DNA from: Chelydra serpentina
Lineage: Eukaryota; Chordata; Testudines; Chelydridae
Direction: 5' to 3'
Length of the DNA: 64,000 bases
Assembly: GCA_037349315.1 (NCBI GenBank)
Contig: JBAIAC010000014.1
Span: 27,133,001-27,197,000, forward strand
In this document: positions 31,951 through 43,545 of the stretch, in pieces
Numbering within the stretch: the stretch's first letter is position 1
How the letters are laid out: each line of letters opens with the position of its first letter
The notes under the pieces: generated by a model
The model's input: only the letters and a program-made list of their open reading frames with translations
Told to the model about the DNA's origin: nothing
Database searches by the model: none
Program-made: the position numbers and the translations under genes

Positions 31951-33961
31951 ACTATATCTAACCCTCATAGAGGATTATTTTCAAAGTAGTGTTATGGGAT
32001 TCATGGAGAAGACTCCCAGCGACATTAACTCAAACCAAGCATCTAAGCCACCATTTAGCTTTGATAATTTGCCCCAAAGAGGTGTATATGATTTTGCTTT
32101 CTTAAAAACAAAAATAAAGCAAAAGCACAGGATATAAAAACATTGAAATTTTGAAATATTACATAGGAGTAGCAAAAAATCAGCAAGAGAAAAAACAAAG
32201 ATAACAATAATATTTAACTTTTTCTGGGCCAAATTCTCAGCTGGTATAAATGGTCTAAATTGTGATCAGTGGTAGTGATGGTGCAAAGATGCTCCACACC
32301 AGCAACATAACACCTCCTGAAGCACAGGGGGAGCACAGCTGTAGCAGCCTGCACTTCTTCCCAACATATTTGAAAAATTTCACCCAATTCTACTCACTAC
32401 CATTTAGGTCAAGTTTAGAAACAAAATAGAACTTGAGAATCAATATCTCTTTCACCGGAGCTCAGGCCACTAGAATAGGCCCTTTTCTTCAAATGTTAAC
32501 TTACTGCATTTTATCTCAGTACTGCAGAGTTTTCAACACATATTCAATATTATAATGGCAAATTCTGCAACATGCTTAGACAGAACAAGAAAAATGGAAA
32601 ATGGAGACTCAACCTTATTCTTTGATTTCCTTATTTTTGTAAGTTTGATTTACACATTTTGTTTCTTTGCAGAAAAAGTGTATAACCCATGAATTATTTA
32701 AAAAGTTGTGCCCATATGCTGAGTTTGTCAATAAAATGTTGCTGTCTCATTTCTAACACATGTTATGAGAGATATTTGGGATTTTCCTGACATGATTCTG
32801 CTCTCTCTATAGCAAAATAATACTAACCAAGAAAGTCCTCCACGATTCCACTGATATTGTATATAGGCACCATAGAGGTCAAATGAAGTCTACATTATGT
32901 ATAAATTCATACCAAGTTCTCTACATAGGCAAAGTTTCATGAGAGTAATATTTAATTGAATATGTTACTCTTCAACGATTTCTTGAAATGTTTTAGTTAG
33001 GTTCAGCAATTTGGAGGATAATTAAGTGGTAAGAATACAATTATTCATAGTAGGCAAAGAGGAAAATACTTAAAATGTGCAGAATGTTTAATTCTAAAAA
33101 ATCTTCATAATAGCATTTTAACATGCATCCATTTAGAAAGCAAAGACTTTATCTATTCAGGCTAAAAATGGAGTAATTATAAGCAAATGTGCTCCATAAA
33201 TAATATTTAATGTATGTTAAAAGTAAACTTTAAAATGTGTGGTTTTGGGTCTTGATCCTGCAAAGCCTTAACTTTATGGACTCTGAATGAAATCCTAACG
33301 CGGATTTCACTCCAGGGGTCAAGATTTAACTCACTGAACAGTCTGACTTCAGTAATCCCTTTAGGACTGAGGCCTTTGCTTGCAAGTGTCTGAGGACATG
33401 AACCATTGGGATTGATTCTGTTCTCACTCATGCTGGTTTTAGATTGGTGTAAATCCATTGGCCTGAATTTTGTCTGACCAAATGGCACAAGTGCAGTATT
33501 AAATGAGATAAGCAAAAATGGATGTCTGCTGCCTTTGCGCTTTCCCGATCCTTGCTGAAATTCAGCCCCTGCCACAAATTAGGATAATAATTTATTCTGT
33601 TCTAAATTGTGCCCTGTTGCAACAGTAGTCAAGGATCATTAGAACATATCATCATTTATCCATGCCCTTTTCCCTGTCTGGCCTCTGGTGATGCATTTAT
33701 GCTGAAGGCTGTGAGGGCAGTTGGATACTTCCTTTGAACCAATGCATAGGTCTAAAAATCTGTTTGAAAGGGATTAAGAAAATCTGAGGACATCACAGTT
33801 GCCTCACCATCTCCTTTTCAAAAATCATACAAACTATTGCCCATTTGTGAATAAGATCATCAGTACTGAGAGAGTTTTGTGAGCAATGGTCTATCTTTGA
33901 GAGAAGCAGGTATTTTGCTATCCTGTACACAAGTAGTAACAATTTTCACCAACCATAGTTG
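31951..33961. other. no recognised gene
   Basis: AT-rich unique sequence. A weak palindromic repeat (TTGATCCTGCAAAGCC with AACTTTATGGACTC) lies near 33245-33290. The frame at 33207-33575 on minus has no recognised motif. Confidence 0.4.
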
Positions 33962-35137
33962 AAAATATAAAAACAGCCATGCTGAGTCAGACGTGAGCCC
34001 AACGTTGCCCAGTATCAGGGCTTCAGGAGGAGTGTACAGCACAAGGCAGTTGGCTGAGGTAGAGGGTCACCCCAGGCATGGGGTTGCATCCTTGACCATT
34101 TTGGCTATTAGCCATTCATGGAATTATCCTCCATGAATGTATCTAATTCTTGTTTGAACCCAGTTATACCCTTGGTCATTATAGCACCCCATTCCACAGG
34201 TTAATTGTGTCTCATATAAAAATTACTTCTTATTTGTATTAAACCTGATGCGTATTAATTTAATAGGGTTACCCCAAGTTTTTGTATTTTGGAAAAATGT
34301 AAATAATGCTTTTCTTCCACACCATGCATCATTTTTTAAACTTCTATCATATGCCTCCTTAGCGATCTCTTTTCTAAGCCGACAAGACCTAATCTTTTTA
34401 ATCTTTTCTTTTATGAAGGCAGTTCCATACGCTTTATTATTTTTGTTGCCCTTCTCTGAACCTTTTCCTGTTCCAGTATATCCCTTTTGAGATGGGGTGA
34501 CCAGAACTGGACACAGAATTCACTATGGATTTATATAATGGCATTGTGATATTTCACATCTTATTTTCTCTCCCTCTCCTTATAGTTCCAAATATTCTGT
34601 TAGCCTTTTTGACTGCTGCTATTTATTGAGCTGAAGTTTAGAGAACTATCTAGAGTGACTCCAAGATCTTTCTTGAGTGGTAACAGCTAATTTAGAATCC
34701 ATCATTTTGTATGTATAGTTGGGATTATGTTCTCCAATGTGCATTACTTTGCACTTATCAGTGTTGAAATTCGTCTGTCATCTAGTTTTGTGAGATTCTC
34801 CTGTAACTCTTCGCAGTCAGCTTTGGATTTAACTGTCTTGAATAATTTTGTATCACCTGCAAACTTTGCCACTTCACTGTTCACTCTCTTTTTCAGACCA
34901 TTAATGAATATATTGAACAGCATAGTTCCCAATACAGATTCTTGGGGGACCCCACTCTTTGCCTTTTTCCATTGTGAAAGCCAACTATTTATTCCTACCC
35001 TTTGTTTCCCATCTTTTAACTAGTTATTGATCGATAAAACCTTCCCTGTTATCCTGTGACTACTTAGTTTCCTTAAGAGCCTTTGGTGAGGGACTTTGTC
35101 CAGCCTGTAACTGGCAAGATCGCCTTGGAGCCCTTTT
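33962..35137 (-). mobile_element. CR1 LINE, 3' half of the outer copy
   Basis: Minus-strand CR1. The 3' untranslated region occupies the left end (same family as 3384-3992). The RT C-terminal portion is readable at about 34744-34932 (MGTMLFNIFINGLKKRV, VAKFAGDTKLFK, the latter with the FADD-type catalytic box altered to FAGD) and at about 35050-35100 (DKVPHQRLLRKLSS). It is interrupted at 35137 by a second CR1 and resumes at about 36690. Between the SYR of KGSK-x-DLASYR and DKVPH the expected RT segment is absent, so this copy also has an internal deletion. Confidence 0.75.
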
Positions 35138-36690
35138 CATAGAATCATAGAATCATGGAATATCAGGGTTGGAAGGGACTTCAGGAGGTCATCTAGTCCA
35201 ACCCCCTGCTCAAAGCAGGACCAATCCCCAACTAAATCATCCCAGCCAGGGCTTTGTCAAGCCTGACCTTAAAGACCTCTAAGGAAGGAGATTCCACCAC
35301 CTCCCTAGGTAACTCATTCTAGTTCTTCACCACCCTACTAGTGAAAAAGTTTTTCCTAAAATCCAACCTAAACCTTCCCCTCTGCAACTTGAGACCATTA
35401 CTCCTTGTTCTGTCATCTAGTACCACTGAGAACAGTCTAGATCCATCCTCTTTGGAACCCCCTTTCAGGTAGTTGAAAGCAGCTATCAAATCCCCCCCTC
35501 ATTCTTCTCTTCTGCAGATTAAATAATCCCAGTTCCCTCAGCCTCTCCTTAAATCATGTGCTCCATCCCCCTAATCATTTTTGTTGCCCGCCGCTGGACT
35601 CTTTCCAATTTTTCCACATTCTTCTTGTACTGTGGGGCCCCAAACTGGACACAGTACTCCAGATAAGGCCTCACCAATGCCGAATAGAGGGGAATGATCA
35701 CGTCCCTCGATCTACTGGCAATGCTCCTATTTATATAGCCCCAAATGCTATTAGTCTTCTTGGCAACAAGGGCACACTGTTGACTCATATCCAGCTTCTC
35801 GTCCACTGTAACCCCTAGGTCCTTTTCTGCAGAACTGCTGCCTGAGCCACTCAGACTCAGTCCCTAGTCTGTAGCAGTGCATGGGATTCTTCCGTCCTAA
35901 ATGCAGGACTCTGCACTTGTCCTTGTTGAACCTCATCAGATTTCTTTTGGCCCAATCCTCTAATTTGTCTAGGTCCCTCTGTATGCTATCCCTACCCTCC
36001 AGCATATCTACCACTCCTCCCAGTTTAGTATCATCTGCAAACTTGCTGAGGGTGCAATCCACGCCATCCTCCAGATCATTAATGAAGATATTGAACAAAA
36101 CTAGTCCTAGGACCGACCTTTGGGGCACTTCGCTTGATACCAGCTGCCAACTAGACATGGAGCCATTGATCAAAACCCATTGAGCCCAATGATCTAGCCA
36201 CCTTTCTATCAACCTTATAGTCCATCCAGCCCATACGTCTTTAACTTGCTGGCAAGAATACTGTGGGACACCGTATCCAAAGCTTTGCTAAAGTCAAGGA
36301 ATAACATGTCCACCGCTTTCCCCATATCCACAGGGCCAGGTATCTCATCATAGGAGGCAATTAGGTTAGTCAGGCATGACTTGCCCGTGGCGAATCCATT
36401 CTGACTGTTCTTGATCACTTTCCTCTCCTCTAAGTGCTTCAGAATTGATTCCTTAAAGACCTGCTCCATGATTTTTCCAGGGACTGAGGTGAGGCTGACT
36501 GGCCTGTAGTTCCCCGGATCCTTCTTCTTCCCTTTTTTAAAGATAGGCACTACATTAGCCTTTTTCCAGTCATCTGGGACCTCCCCTGATTGCCATGAGT
36601 TTTCAAAGATAATGGCCAATGGCTCTGCAATCACATCCGCCAACTCCATTAGCACCCTCGGATGCAGCACATCCAGCCCCATGGACTTGT
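35138..36690 (-). mobile_element. CR1 LINE, inner copy inserted in another CR1
   Basis: A 5'-truncated CR1 on the minus strand, ending in the (CATAGAAT)-type 3' repeat at 35138. The RT frame reads AEPLAIIFENSWQSGEVPDD, WKKANVVPIFKKGKKKDPGN, YRPVSLTSVPGKIMEQV and [17 protein letters not shown] on 36215-36690. After a frame change it continues with [32 protein letters not shown] and [20 protein letters not shown] on 35751-36212, and [15 protein letters not shown] on 35549-35806. FADD is the catalytic box. The frame has several shifts and is inactive. It is much less decayed than the outer copy. Confidence 0.85.
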
Positions 36691-36975
36691 GCTCAAAGAT
36701 CAATATTAAATTAGCTACCTTCCAGTCATCTGGTACAGAGGCTTGTTTCAGCAATAGGCTACATATTACAATTAATAATTCTGCAATTTCATATTTGAGT
36801 TTCTTCAGAATTCTGGAGTGAGTACCATCTGGTCCTGGTGACTTATTACTGTTTAATTTATTAGTTTCTTCTAAAACCTCTTCTATTGACACATCAGCGT
36901 GGGAAAGATTTGTTGCCCCCAAAAGATAGCTCTGATGTGGGTTCCAATTCCAACTGGTTGTACCAATCAAGGATA
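36690..36975 (-). mobile_element. CR1 LINE, 5' part of the outer copy
   Basis: Minus-strand RT beginning with ETNKLNSNKSPGPDGTHSRI, then YEIAELLIVICSLLLKQASV and DDWKVANLILIF. It belongs to the outer CR1 (33962-35137) and is fused at about 36690 in the same frame to the inner copy. That is why one 251-codon frame shows two successive copies of the PDDWK-x-AN motif. Confidence 0.75.
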
Positions 36976-37874
36976 GTCACTTGAAGTTTTGTCAGTCACT
37001 CCAGAAATGCATTGAGGTCAAAACTTATCCAGAATGGATATGACATTTGCCCAGAATTATCACACTGAAACAGCCAGTCCAGTCTACTGAATAGCTGCGT
37101 GCGAAAAACCCAGACATGGATAATGCTCAAGTACTTGCTACTGTGATTGCAAAGATGTTTCCTGTCATTTTAAATTCTGTATAAGGAATGCCAATAGGGT
37201 GTCTTCTTTCTGTAAAACTTGAGCATGGTACTATTGTGATTCAGTGCGAAAACAGAACTGATCTAGGCATATTCTTCATAAAGACCAGGTCATAAATTGG
37301 AATTCAAAACACATGATTCTAGGAGGAAATAGAGAGCTTAATCAATCCTATGTTATGCAATGAGCAAAAAAACATTTGTTACAAAATACCTAGCTGGTCC
37401 ATTGAATGCAAAAAAAGTTAAATCAAGGACTAGATGAGTTTCAAACAAAGAAATGATAAATAGCTATAAGGAGAAGGCAGGAGAGCTAAGATAAGAGAAA
37501 GAAAAGGGACAAGTGTGATGGACAAAGTAATATTTTTTTTCTTTTTGTAAGATTATCTTTATTCATGGTTTCTTTCAGAAAGAGGGTTGAATTCTGGCTG
37601 CTAAAATGCAGAAAATGTCTAGGGAAAGTTAAACTTGAAAATTTATTACAGCCATCTGTCTAAGATCTATATGTAACCTGCCGTTATAAGTTTGTCACCT
37701 TCCAAAAGAACATGCTACTTAATTGCATTTGTTGGGTTGGTATTTTTTTTTTTAAAACAATACTCGAGCATAATGGGCCAAATTCACCCCTGGTGTAAGC
37801 TCATGGGCCAGAGCTGAATGTAGTCCATTGAGTCCACTTCCAAAATCCTTACTCAGTTCTTTCTTAGGCATTTT
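36976..37874. other. no recognised feature
   Basis: AT-rich unique sequence with an A/T homopolymer patch near 37741. No coding motif. Confidence 0.45.
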
Positions 37875-37975
37875 GCATCCGATGAAGTGGGTTCTAGCCC
37901 ACGAAAGCTTATGCTGAAATAAATTTGTTAGTCTCTAAGGTGCCACAAGTATTTCTTTCTTTCTTATTTTCTTTA
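37875..37975 (+). repeat. Penelope-like element 3' tail fragment
   Basis: GCATCCGATGAAGTGGGTTC, CCACGAAAGCTTATGCTG and TTAGTCTCTAAGGTGCCACA match the 3' arm of the element at 24220-26026 almost base for base up to CTTTCTTTCTTATTTTC. It is a tail-only insertion of the same young subfamily. Confidence 0.85.
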
Positions 37976-38559
37976 GGATCTCAGAAACTCAATCACCAGG
38001 GCCCAGTGCTTGATGCAGTGCATTGGACATAATGTGTAGAATAGTTTGTATTTATGCAACCAGCTAGCTGAAAGTCACTATTTACTACCTAATTTTAACA
38101 CATTTGTTGCTGCTGGATTTTCCATGGAACTTCCTTTAGGAGATAAAAAGAAAGGAAGGTCAATACCTGTTGGGCTCAATTCTTCACTGTCCTGCACCTT
38201 GTGGAATCATTGAAACTAGTACAAAGTGGGTGCAAAATGCTATCTAATCAAACTAGTAGAGGTTTACATTTTCTTTGCACAGACACAAGTCACTGAAAAG
38301 CCTCAACTTGTGGGGAAATTTGATGGGGCTAGTGGTGAAAGGGGGACAGTGCCAGTAGCAAGGGAAAGAGACACTCGCCAAGGGATAATAGGTAGCTTCT
38401 CCCCCTGGGGGAAACGTGTGCTGACTGGCCAGCATTTCCAAGTTCCCAGGATTTAGCACCGGGGCCATGCAGAGCATCTTTTTGGCTCAATTCCAGCAAC
38501 ACTAACAGCAGTCCTCAAGACGCAGAGGAAAGCTGGTAAGGATTCTGGGGCTTCTTTCC
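37976..38559. other. no recognised feature
   Basis: Unique sequence. Opposed frames at 38226-38477 lack recognisable motifs. Confidence 0.4.
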
Positions 38560-39330
38560 CCAGGGGAAGAGGGTCTGCCCTGGTGGGCGCAGATTAGGGA
38601 GGGATTCCATGCAGACTCCCTACCCCCTTCCTTTCTTGAGGGGGGCATGCTGGGAGCTGCATGCAGGAACTACTGGGCTTGCCAGGATCTGAAGCAGTGC
38701 AACCCTGTTCAGGCCTAAAATTGTGGCCTCTCCACACCTGCTTGTAGGGGTAGCCCAGGGGCCATATGACGCCACTACAATGGCTGGGAATGAACCTGCT
38801 GGAGCCGGGTTTGTTGCCACACTCCCCCGCGCCCCCGTCCCTGATCGAGGGAAGGGGTATGAGGGTCATGTGCTGCTACTACAGCAGCTGGAGGTGGGGG
38901 CTGTGTCCCAGGCAGCCCTATTGGAGCCCTATTGTTGCCTTGTCCCCCCACCTCTGCCCCTGCACACAGGAGGAGGGGCTGCAGGCACACACTGCACCTT
39001 GTTTCTGGCTGCACCCCCTGCTTTTGGTGGGGGGAGGGGAAAGGCTTGTGGGGCTTCGGCCAAGGGTACGGCCTGCAGGTGCCTGTTCCAGGAGCTGCTC
39101 TGAAGGACCCAGGCAGAACACCCCATCCCTTTCCCCCTGCTCCTTGGAGCAGAGGCGGCAGAAATTGGGATGTAGGTAGTAGGGATGCCCTCCTGCAGGC
39201 ACTGGAGCAATTAGGGAGCCCCCACCTTTGCTAGGTGGCCTCATTCCTAACAAAACACAGGCAGGAGACACAGCTGCTAATTCTCCTAGAGCTTATGTGG
39301 GATCCGATTGCCCACTTGGGAATCATTTGT
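38560..39330 (+). other. GC-rich block, possible 5' part of the DIRS element
   Basis: A sharply GC-richer block than its flanks, lying directly before the DIRS gag region. It has overlapping open frames on both strands, rich in Ala, Gly and Pro, which is a composition effect. It may be the untranslated leader or the N-terminal gag part of the DIRS element, but no motif proves it. Confidence 0.35.
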
Positions 39331-39439
39331 CTAAAGGGTTTAAGGAAAACAGCATTAAAAAAACGAGGACAAAGTTCGCTACTCTAAGGTGACTCAAACT
39401 GTTGAACTGGTTTGCAGCCTTTTGCATTTATGAGACTAT

Positions 39440-40130
39440 ATTTTGCATGAGAGCCCTGATAAGTGTATTTCCTTCCTCAAGTATGAGGACTTAAGAGTGA
39501 GGGCTTATGCTACCCATGGTGGGGTAGCATGGTGAAGGTATGACAGAGAATTTAGACAGAGGGCGGCAGAGGAGCCTGATTTAGCCTGAGGTAAAATAGA
39601 CCAGGAGCTTTGGCTGGAGGTATGACTTCTTACTACCTCGCCTGGCTGACATTCACAGATAACGAGCTGCCAGTGCCAAAACCTGCTTTTCAAAAAACTG
39701 ATATAAAAGCCAATGTGTGTGTTTCATTAATGATGGGAAACATTTTCATATCCAAGGCAGGTACAAACACTGCTGTAGGGTGAATGTGGGTCAGCATAGT
39801 GCACTCTCCTATTATGGGGGTCAAGGATTGGTCCAACAGGGCGGTAAGAATGGGGTCTGCAAGGTCTCAGTGCTTCAGGAGATGCAACAGGGAGAGGCAG
39901 TAACCCTGGAAAATACTCCTTCTCCAGTTAAGATACAGGGTTACGGAATTTGTTATTGGACTACCCCACAACAAAGAAAACAGTTTATTTATGGAACGGA
40001 TTTTTAGCCTGTTTTCAAATCCCATACAAAGGTGTGAGGTGCCATCTTGGGCAGAGAACTTGAAGTTCGCTAAATGCTTTGAGCATATTGAAAGGGCAGA
40101 GATCACCTTGGAGGTGGCAGCAGGGAGACT
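39440..40130 (+). pseudogene. DIRS-like gag remnant
   Basis: In shifting + frames the blocks YEDLRVRAYATHGGVAWWRY-like, YDREFRQRAAEEPDLA and KIDQELWLEV are followed by a Cys/His cluster CFINDGKHFHIQGRYKHCC (39717-39773). A stretch WAENLKFAKCFEHIERAEIT then leads into the RT. This order (AWW-x-YD-x-xFRQR, then a zinc-knuckle-like cluster, then the leader to RT) is the layout of gag in vertebrate DIRS elements. Several frame changes and stops make it non-functional. Confidence 0.6.
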
Positions 40131-40142
40131 GCATATATAGCA

Positions 40143-41330
40143 ATGCTAGATTTCAGCTTATATCTCCTGAGTGTGGTACTGAAGAAGGCAAAGGGAGAAT
40201 ATAGGTTTATCCATCACCTGTCCTACCCCCAGAGCTCATTGGTAACTGATTATATTGATGCCCAACTGTGTTCAGTGAGATACTCATCATTTTATGCTGC
40301 AGTAGCCATGGTTAGGGAGTGTGGCCCTGGGGCAATGTTGGCAAAATGCTACATCAAGTCTTTCCGATTGCTTCTAGTGCATCCCAGGGACAGTAACTTG
40401 CTTGGATTTCAGTTTGAAGGCCATCACTATTTTGATAAAGCCATGCCATGCTTGGTATTATGTGCCACTTTCAGAAGATGCAGCTCCATGTAGGAGTGGG
40501 CAATAGTGCACTGCATGATACAGGACAGTCTTATGCACAATCTTGATGTCATCTTGTCTGCAGGAAAATTAGGGTCAGGCAACTGTGGGCACATGCTTCA
40601 GGCATTTCAGAAGCTAACCAAGTGTCTTGGAGTCCCCCTTGCCACAGAAAAACAGAAGGCCCTGCTGACACTTTAACATATCAGGGCATTGAAACCCCAA
40701 ACTGAGCCCAGTTCTAGGTAACCTATGGAGAAAATTACTCTGAAGAAACTACAGGTGTTTATGGAGAATTTAAACTTTGCATGCTGGATAGTGGCTCCCA
40801 TTCAGGCATTTTGTGCTCATCTGGTGTCTGCACCCTCTGGAATGTGAAAACAGCACCACTTTATTAGATTGAAGGAAGACTTAGAAGTGTGGGAAAGATT
40901 CTTGGAAAAGTTAGATGAGAGTTTCGATATGATGTTCAGACTGGTAGCTCAACACTGAGCTGCAGGTACAATCTGTTGCCTTAGGAGGTGTAGGTTTGGG
41001 GGTTTACTTTCAAGGTGAGAAGTGTGCACAGAGGTGGCCAGAAAGATGCGTGGCTCGGGGTATTACAGGGGATATCAACCCTCATAAAGTTTTTTCCTAT
41101 CCTGGTGGCAGTCATTAGTTGGGGAGAAAACTTTGACAACAAGAAAATCCATTTCTGGTGTGGCAACCACCCATGGTCCATATTGTAAATACCCAGTAAG
41201 TTACGTAATGAGGCTTGTGAGGGCCTTCGTTTTATATTGCCTGCAATTTAACATCATTTTTCATGCAGCACATGTCCCAGCAGCAGATAATGGTGTTGCT
41301 GATGCTCTCCTGATAGCAGGACGACAGATT
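40143..41330 (+). pseudogene. DIRS-like reverse transcriptase and RNase H remnant
   Basis: Reads LKKAKGEYRFIHHLSYPQSS, then ALCSVRYSSF-like, MLAKCYIKSFRLLLVHPRD and LLGFQFEGHHYFDKAMPCLV in the first frame (40143-40493). The DIRS RT consensus has K-GEFRLIHHLSYP and a D in the AKTDI-x-x-AFR catalytic box; here that Asp is replaced (AKCYIKSFR), so the enzyme is dead. The RNase H end reads RLVRAFVLYCLQFNIIFHAA, then HVPAADNGVADALL at 41260-41310, matching HVPG-x-DN-x-x-ADALSR. Frameshifts and stops break the middle. Confidence 0.75.
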
Positions 41331-41559
41331 CCGGCAACTCACCCTCCTGGCCAACAGAGATCCATGGGCAATGCCCCAACAACTCTGGGACCTTGTCTCA
41401 TGACAGTACAGGGACTAGTCAGGGACTTGGCTGTCCTGTAGACTTTGAGGGCCTGTAAGGCCAGCCATTCAGAGTTTTCAGAATTTAGGGCAGAGGAAGT
41501 GCTTCATTTTGGGTGGCTCATATTCACACTCCAGGTGCCACAATGTGTGGTGCCTTTGA

Positions 41560-42250
41560 CCCACTGCAGGTGGGCTCCCCTCACTGTCTCTGGCCAGCTA
41601 GCAGGCCTGTCCTCCTGGAGTAGGTTGGTGGGATTCCCAGACCCATGAGGGCATTTCATAGTAAGGAAACTCTTAGAAGGTTGGCCCAGGAGGGGTGGGC
41701 ACTGGAGGGATGATGGGTTACCCATAACACTGGAAACCCTGTCGGATTTATCAAAGGCTCTGCCTAGGGCTGCAGCCATGCATGGGAAGCCACTTTATTT
41801 AAGGCAGAATTTGTTGTTGCCTTCTCTGGCAGTTTGAGAGTAAGTGAGCTGGTGCCTATGGCAGCTGCAGACAGATCCCAGTGTGTGTTAAACATAACAG
41901 ATGTGCAACTATCTGCAGGAGTAGTGCCTCGGTGCTTAAGGTACTCAAAAACAGACCAGAAGAGAAGAGGGGCATATGTGCTGTTGAAGAAATGGGCAGG
42001 TGAATGCTTGTGCCCTGTAAAGGTGATAAGAGCCGCACTAACAATCTGGGGCCGGCAGCGAGGCCGGTTGTGGTGATGGCAGCTTCCTGACAAGGTATCA
42101 ATTCAGCATGGTACTGGGAAAACCTTGCGCTACTGTGGTCTTGGCTGGGTAAATTTGATACTCATTCTTTCAGGATCATGGCGTTGACATCAGCAGCTGC
42201 AGAGGGTTTTGGCCTGCGGCAGGTGCAGGTGATAGGGCACTGGAAATCAA
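41560..42250 (+). pseudogene. DIRS-like tyrosine recombinase remnant
   Basis: The domain that integrates DIRS elements in place of a DDE integrase. Readable blocks: LVGFPDP, FIVRKLLEGWPRRGGHW, LRVSELVPMAAADRSQC (41831-41880; the Arg of RVSELV fits the first catalytic Arg), LRYSKTDQKRRGAY (Lys of SKTDQ), LTRYQFSMVLGK, and finally THSFRIMALTSAAAEGFGLR and VIGHWKS (His and Arg of HSFR, His/Trp of GHW). The nucleophilic Tyr would follow but the element breaks off at about 42250 next to a CR1. Stops and frame changes mean that it is inactive. Confidence 0.75.
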
Positions 42251-42261
42251 GGTGCTTAACT

Positions 42262-43160
42262 ACCCTGACAGGAAGTTTTTTCTAATATCCAACCTAAAGC
42301 TGCCTTGCTGCAATTTAAGCCCATTGCTTCTTGTCCTATCTTCAGAGGTTAACAAGAACAATTTTTCTCCCTTCTCCTTGTAACAATCTTGTATGTACTT
42401 CAGACCATTTCTCCAGTTTGTTCATTTTGAATTTTAATCCTATTCTCCAAAGCACGTGCAACCCTTCCCAGCTTGGTATCGTCCACAAACTTTTAAAGCG
42501 TCCTCTCTATACCATTATCTAAAGCACTGATGAAGATATTGAACAAAACTGGACCCAGGACCAATCCCTGTGGGAGCCACTCACTATACCCTTCTAGCTT
42601 GACTGTGAACCCCTGATAACTACTCTCTGAGAATGGTTTTCCAATCAGTTATGCTCCCACCTTATAGTAGCTCCATCTAGGTTGTATTTCCCTAGTTTTG
42701 TTTATGAGACGGTCATGGGAGACAGTATCAAAAGCCTTGCTAAAATCAAGGTATACCACATCTACCACTTCCCCGCAGGCTCCACCAGGCTCGTTAACCA
42801 GTCAAAGAAAGCTACTAGATTGGTTTGATATGATTTGTTCTTGACAAATCCATGCTGATTGTTACTTATCACCTTATTATCTTCTAGGTGTTTGTAAATT
42901 GATTGCTTAATTATTTGCTCCATTATTTTTCTGTGTACTGAAGTTAAACTGACTGGTCCATAATTCCCCGGGTTGTCCTTATTGCCCTTTTTAATGATTG
43001 GCACTATATTTTCCCTTTTCCAGTCCACTAGGATCTCTCCTGTCTTCCATGATTTTTTGAAGATAATCGCTAATGGTGCAGATATTGCCTTAACTTCTTG
43101 AGTATTCTAGAATGTATTTAATCAGTCCCTGGTGACTTGAAGATATCTAACTGAGCATAC
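42262..43160 (-). mobile_element. CR1 LINE fragment
   Basis: Minus-strand RT: IIFKKSWKTGEILVDWKREN, IVPIIKKGNKDNPGNYGPVS, VHRKIMEQIIKQSIYKHLED and QHGFVKNKSYQTNLVAFF on 42762-43135, then the 3' half at 42262-42700 (the + strand AAGATATTGAACAAAACTGG is the standard NIFINDL region). It is 5'-truncated, with many frame changes. It abuts the DIRS element, whose 3' end it replaces. Confidence 0.75.
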
Positions 43161-43179
43161 GTGCGGGAACTTGCAGCAC

Positions 43180-43545
43180 CCCCCAGTTTTGTGTGGGGTT
43201 CTGGTTGCCGACCCCATGCGCAGGGTCCTGGTGCTCCCGGCCAAGTGCCAGGGGTCCCGGCTGCCGCCAGCCCCGCTCCTGGGGCTCTGCTCCCAGACCT
43301 GCACCTGGGGTCCTGGCTGCAGGACTCTCACTGGGGCTCTGCTCCCAGCCCTGTGCTCAGGGTCCCAGCTGCAGGACCAATGCCCAGGGCTCTGCTCCCG
43401 GTCCCAGCCTCAGCTCCCTTACCCCTGTTCATGTCCCTCCACCCTCCTGGAGCCATGGCCCAGTCCTGACCCCAGCTCTGTGAAGGGGGGCGTGGACAAG
43501 GGGAAGGGGGTGTGAAGTAAAAAGTTTGGGGACCACTGGCTTTTA
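43180..43545. mobile_element. GC-rich hAT-type fragment
   Basis: The right end AAGTTTGGGGACCACTGG is, on the other strand, CCAGTGGTCCCCAAACTT, the kind of terminus found at 49693 (CAGTGGTCTCCAACC). The body is a chain of degenerate GCTCTGCTCCCAG and GGGTCCCGGCTG units. Open frames here arise from the repeated composition. Confidence 0.55.

Noticed and set aside
36215..36970. A novel reverse transcriptase with a duplicated domain
   Set aside because: The duplication is explained by one CR1 inserted in frame into another.
38723..39271. Overlapping frames of 79-137 codons on both strands
   Set aside because: Six overlapping frames in a GC-rich, Ala/Gly/Pro-rich block with no domain; stop codons are rare from composition alone.
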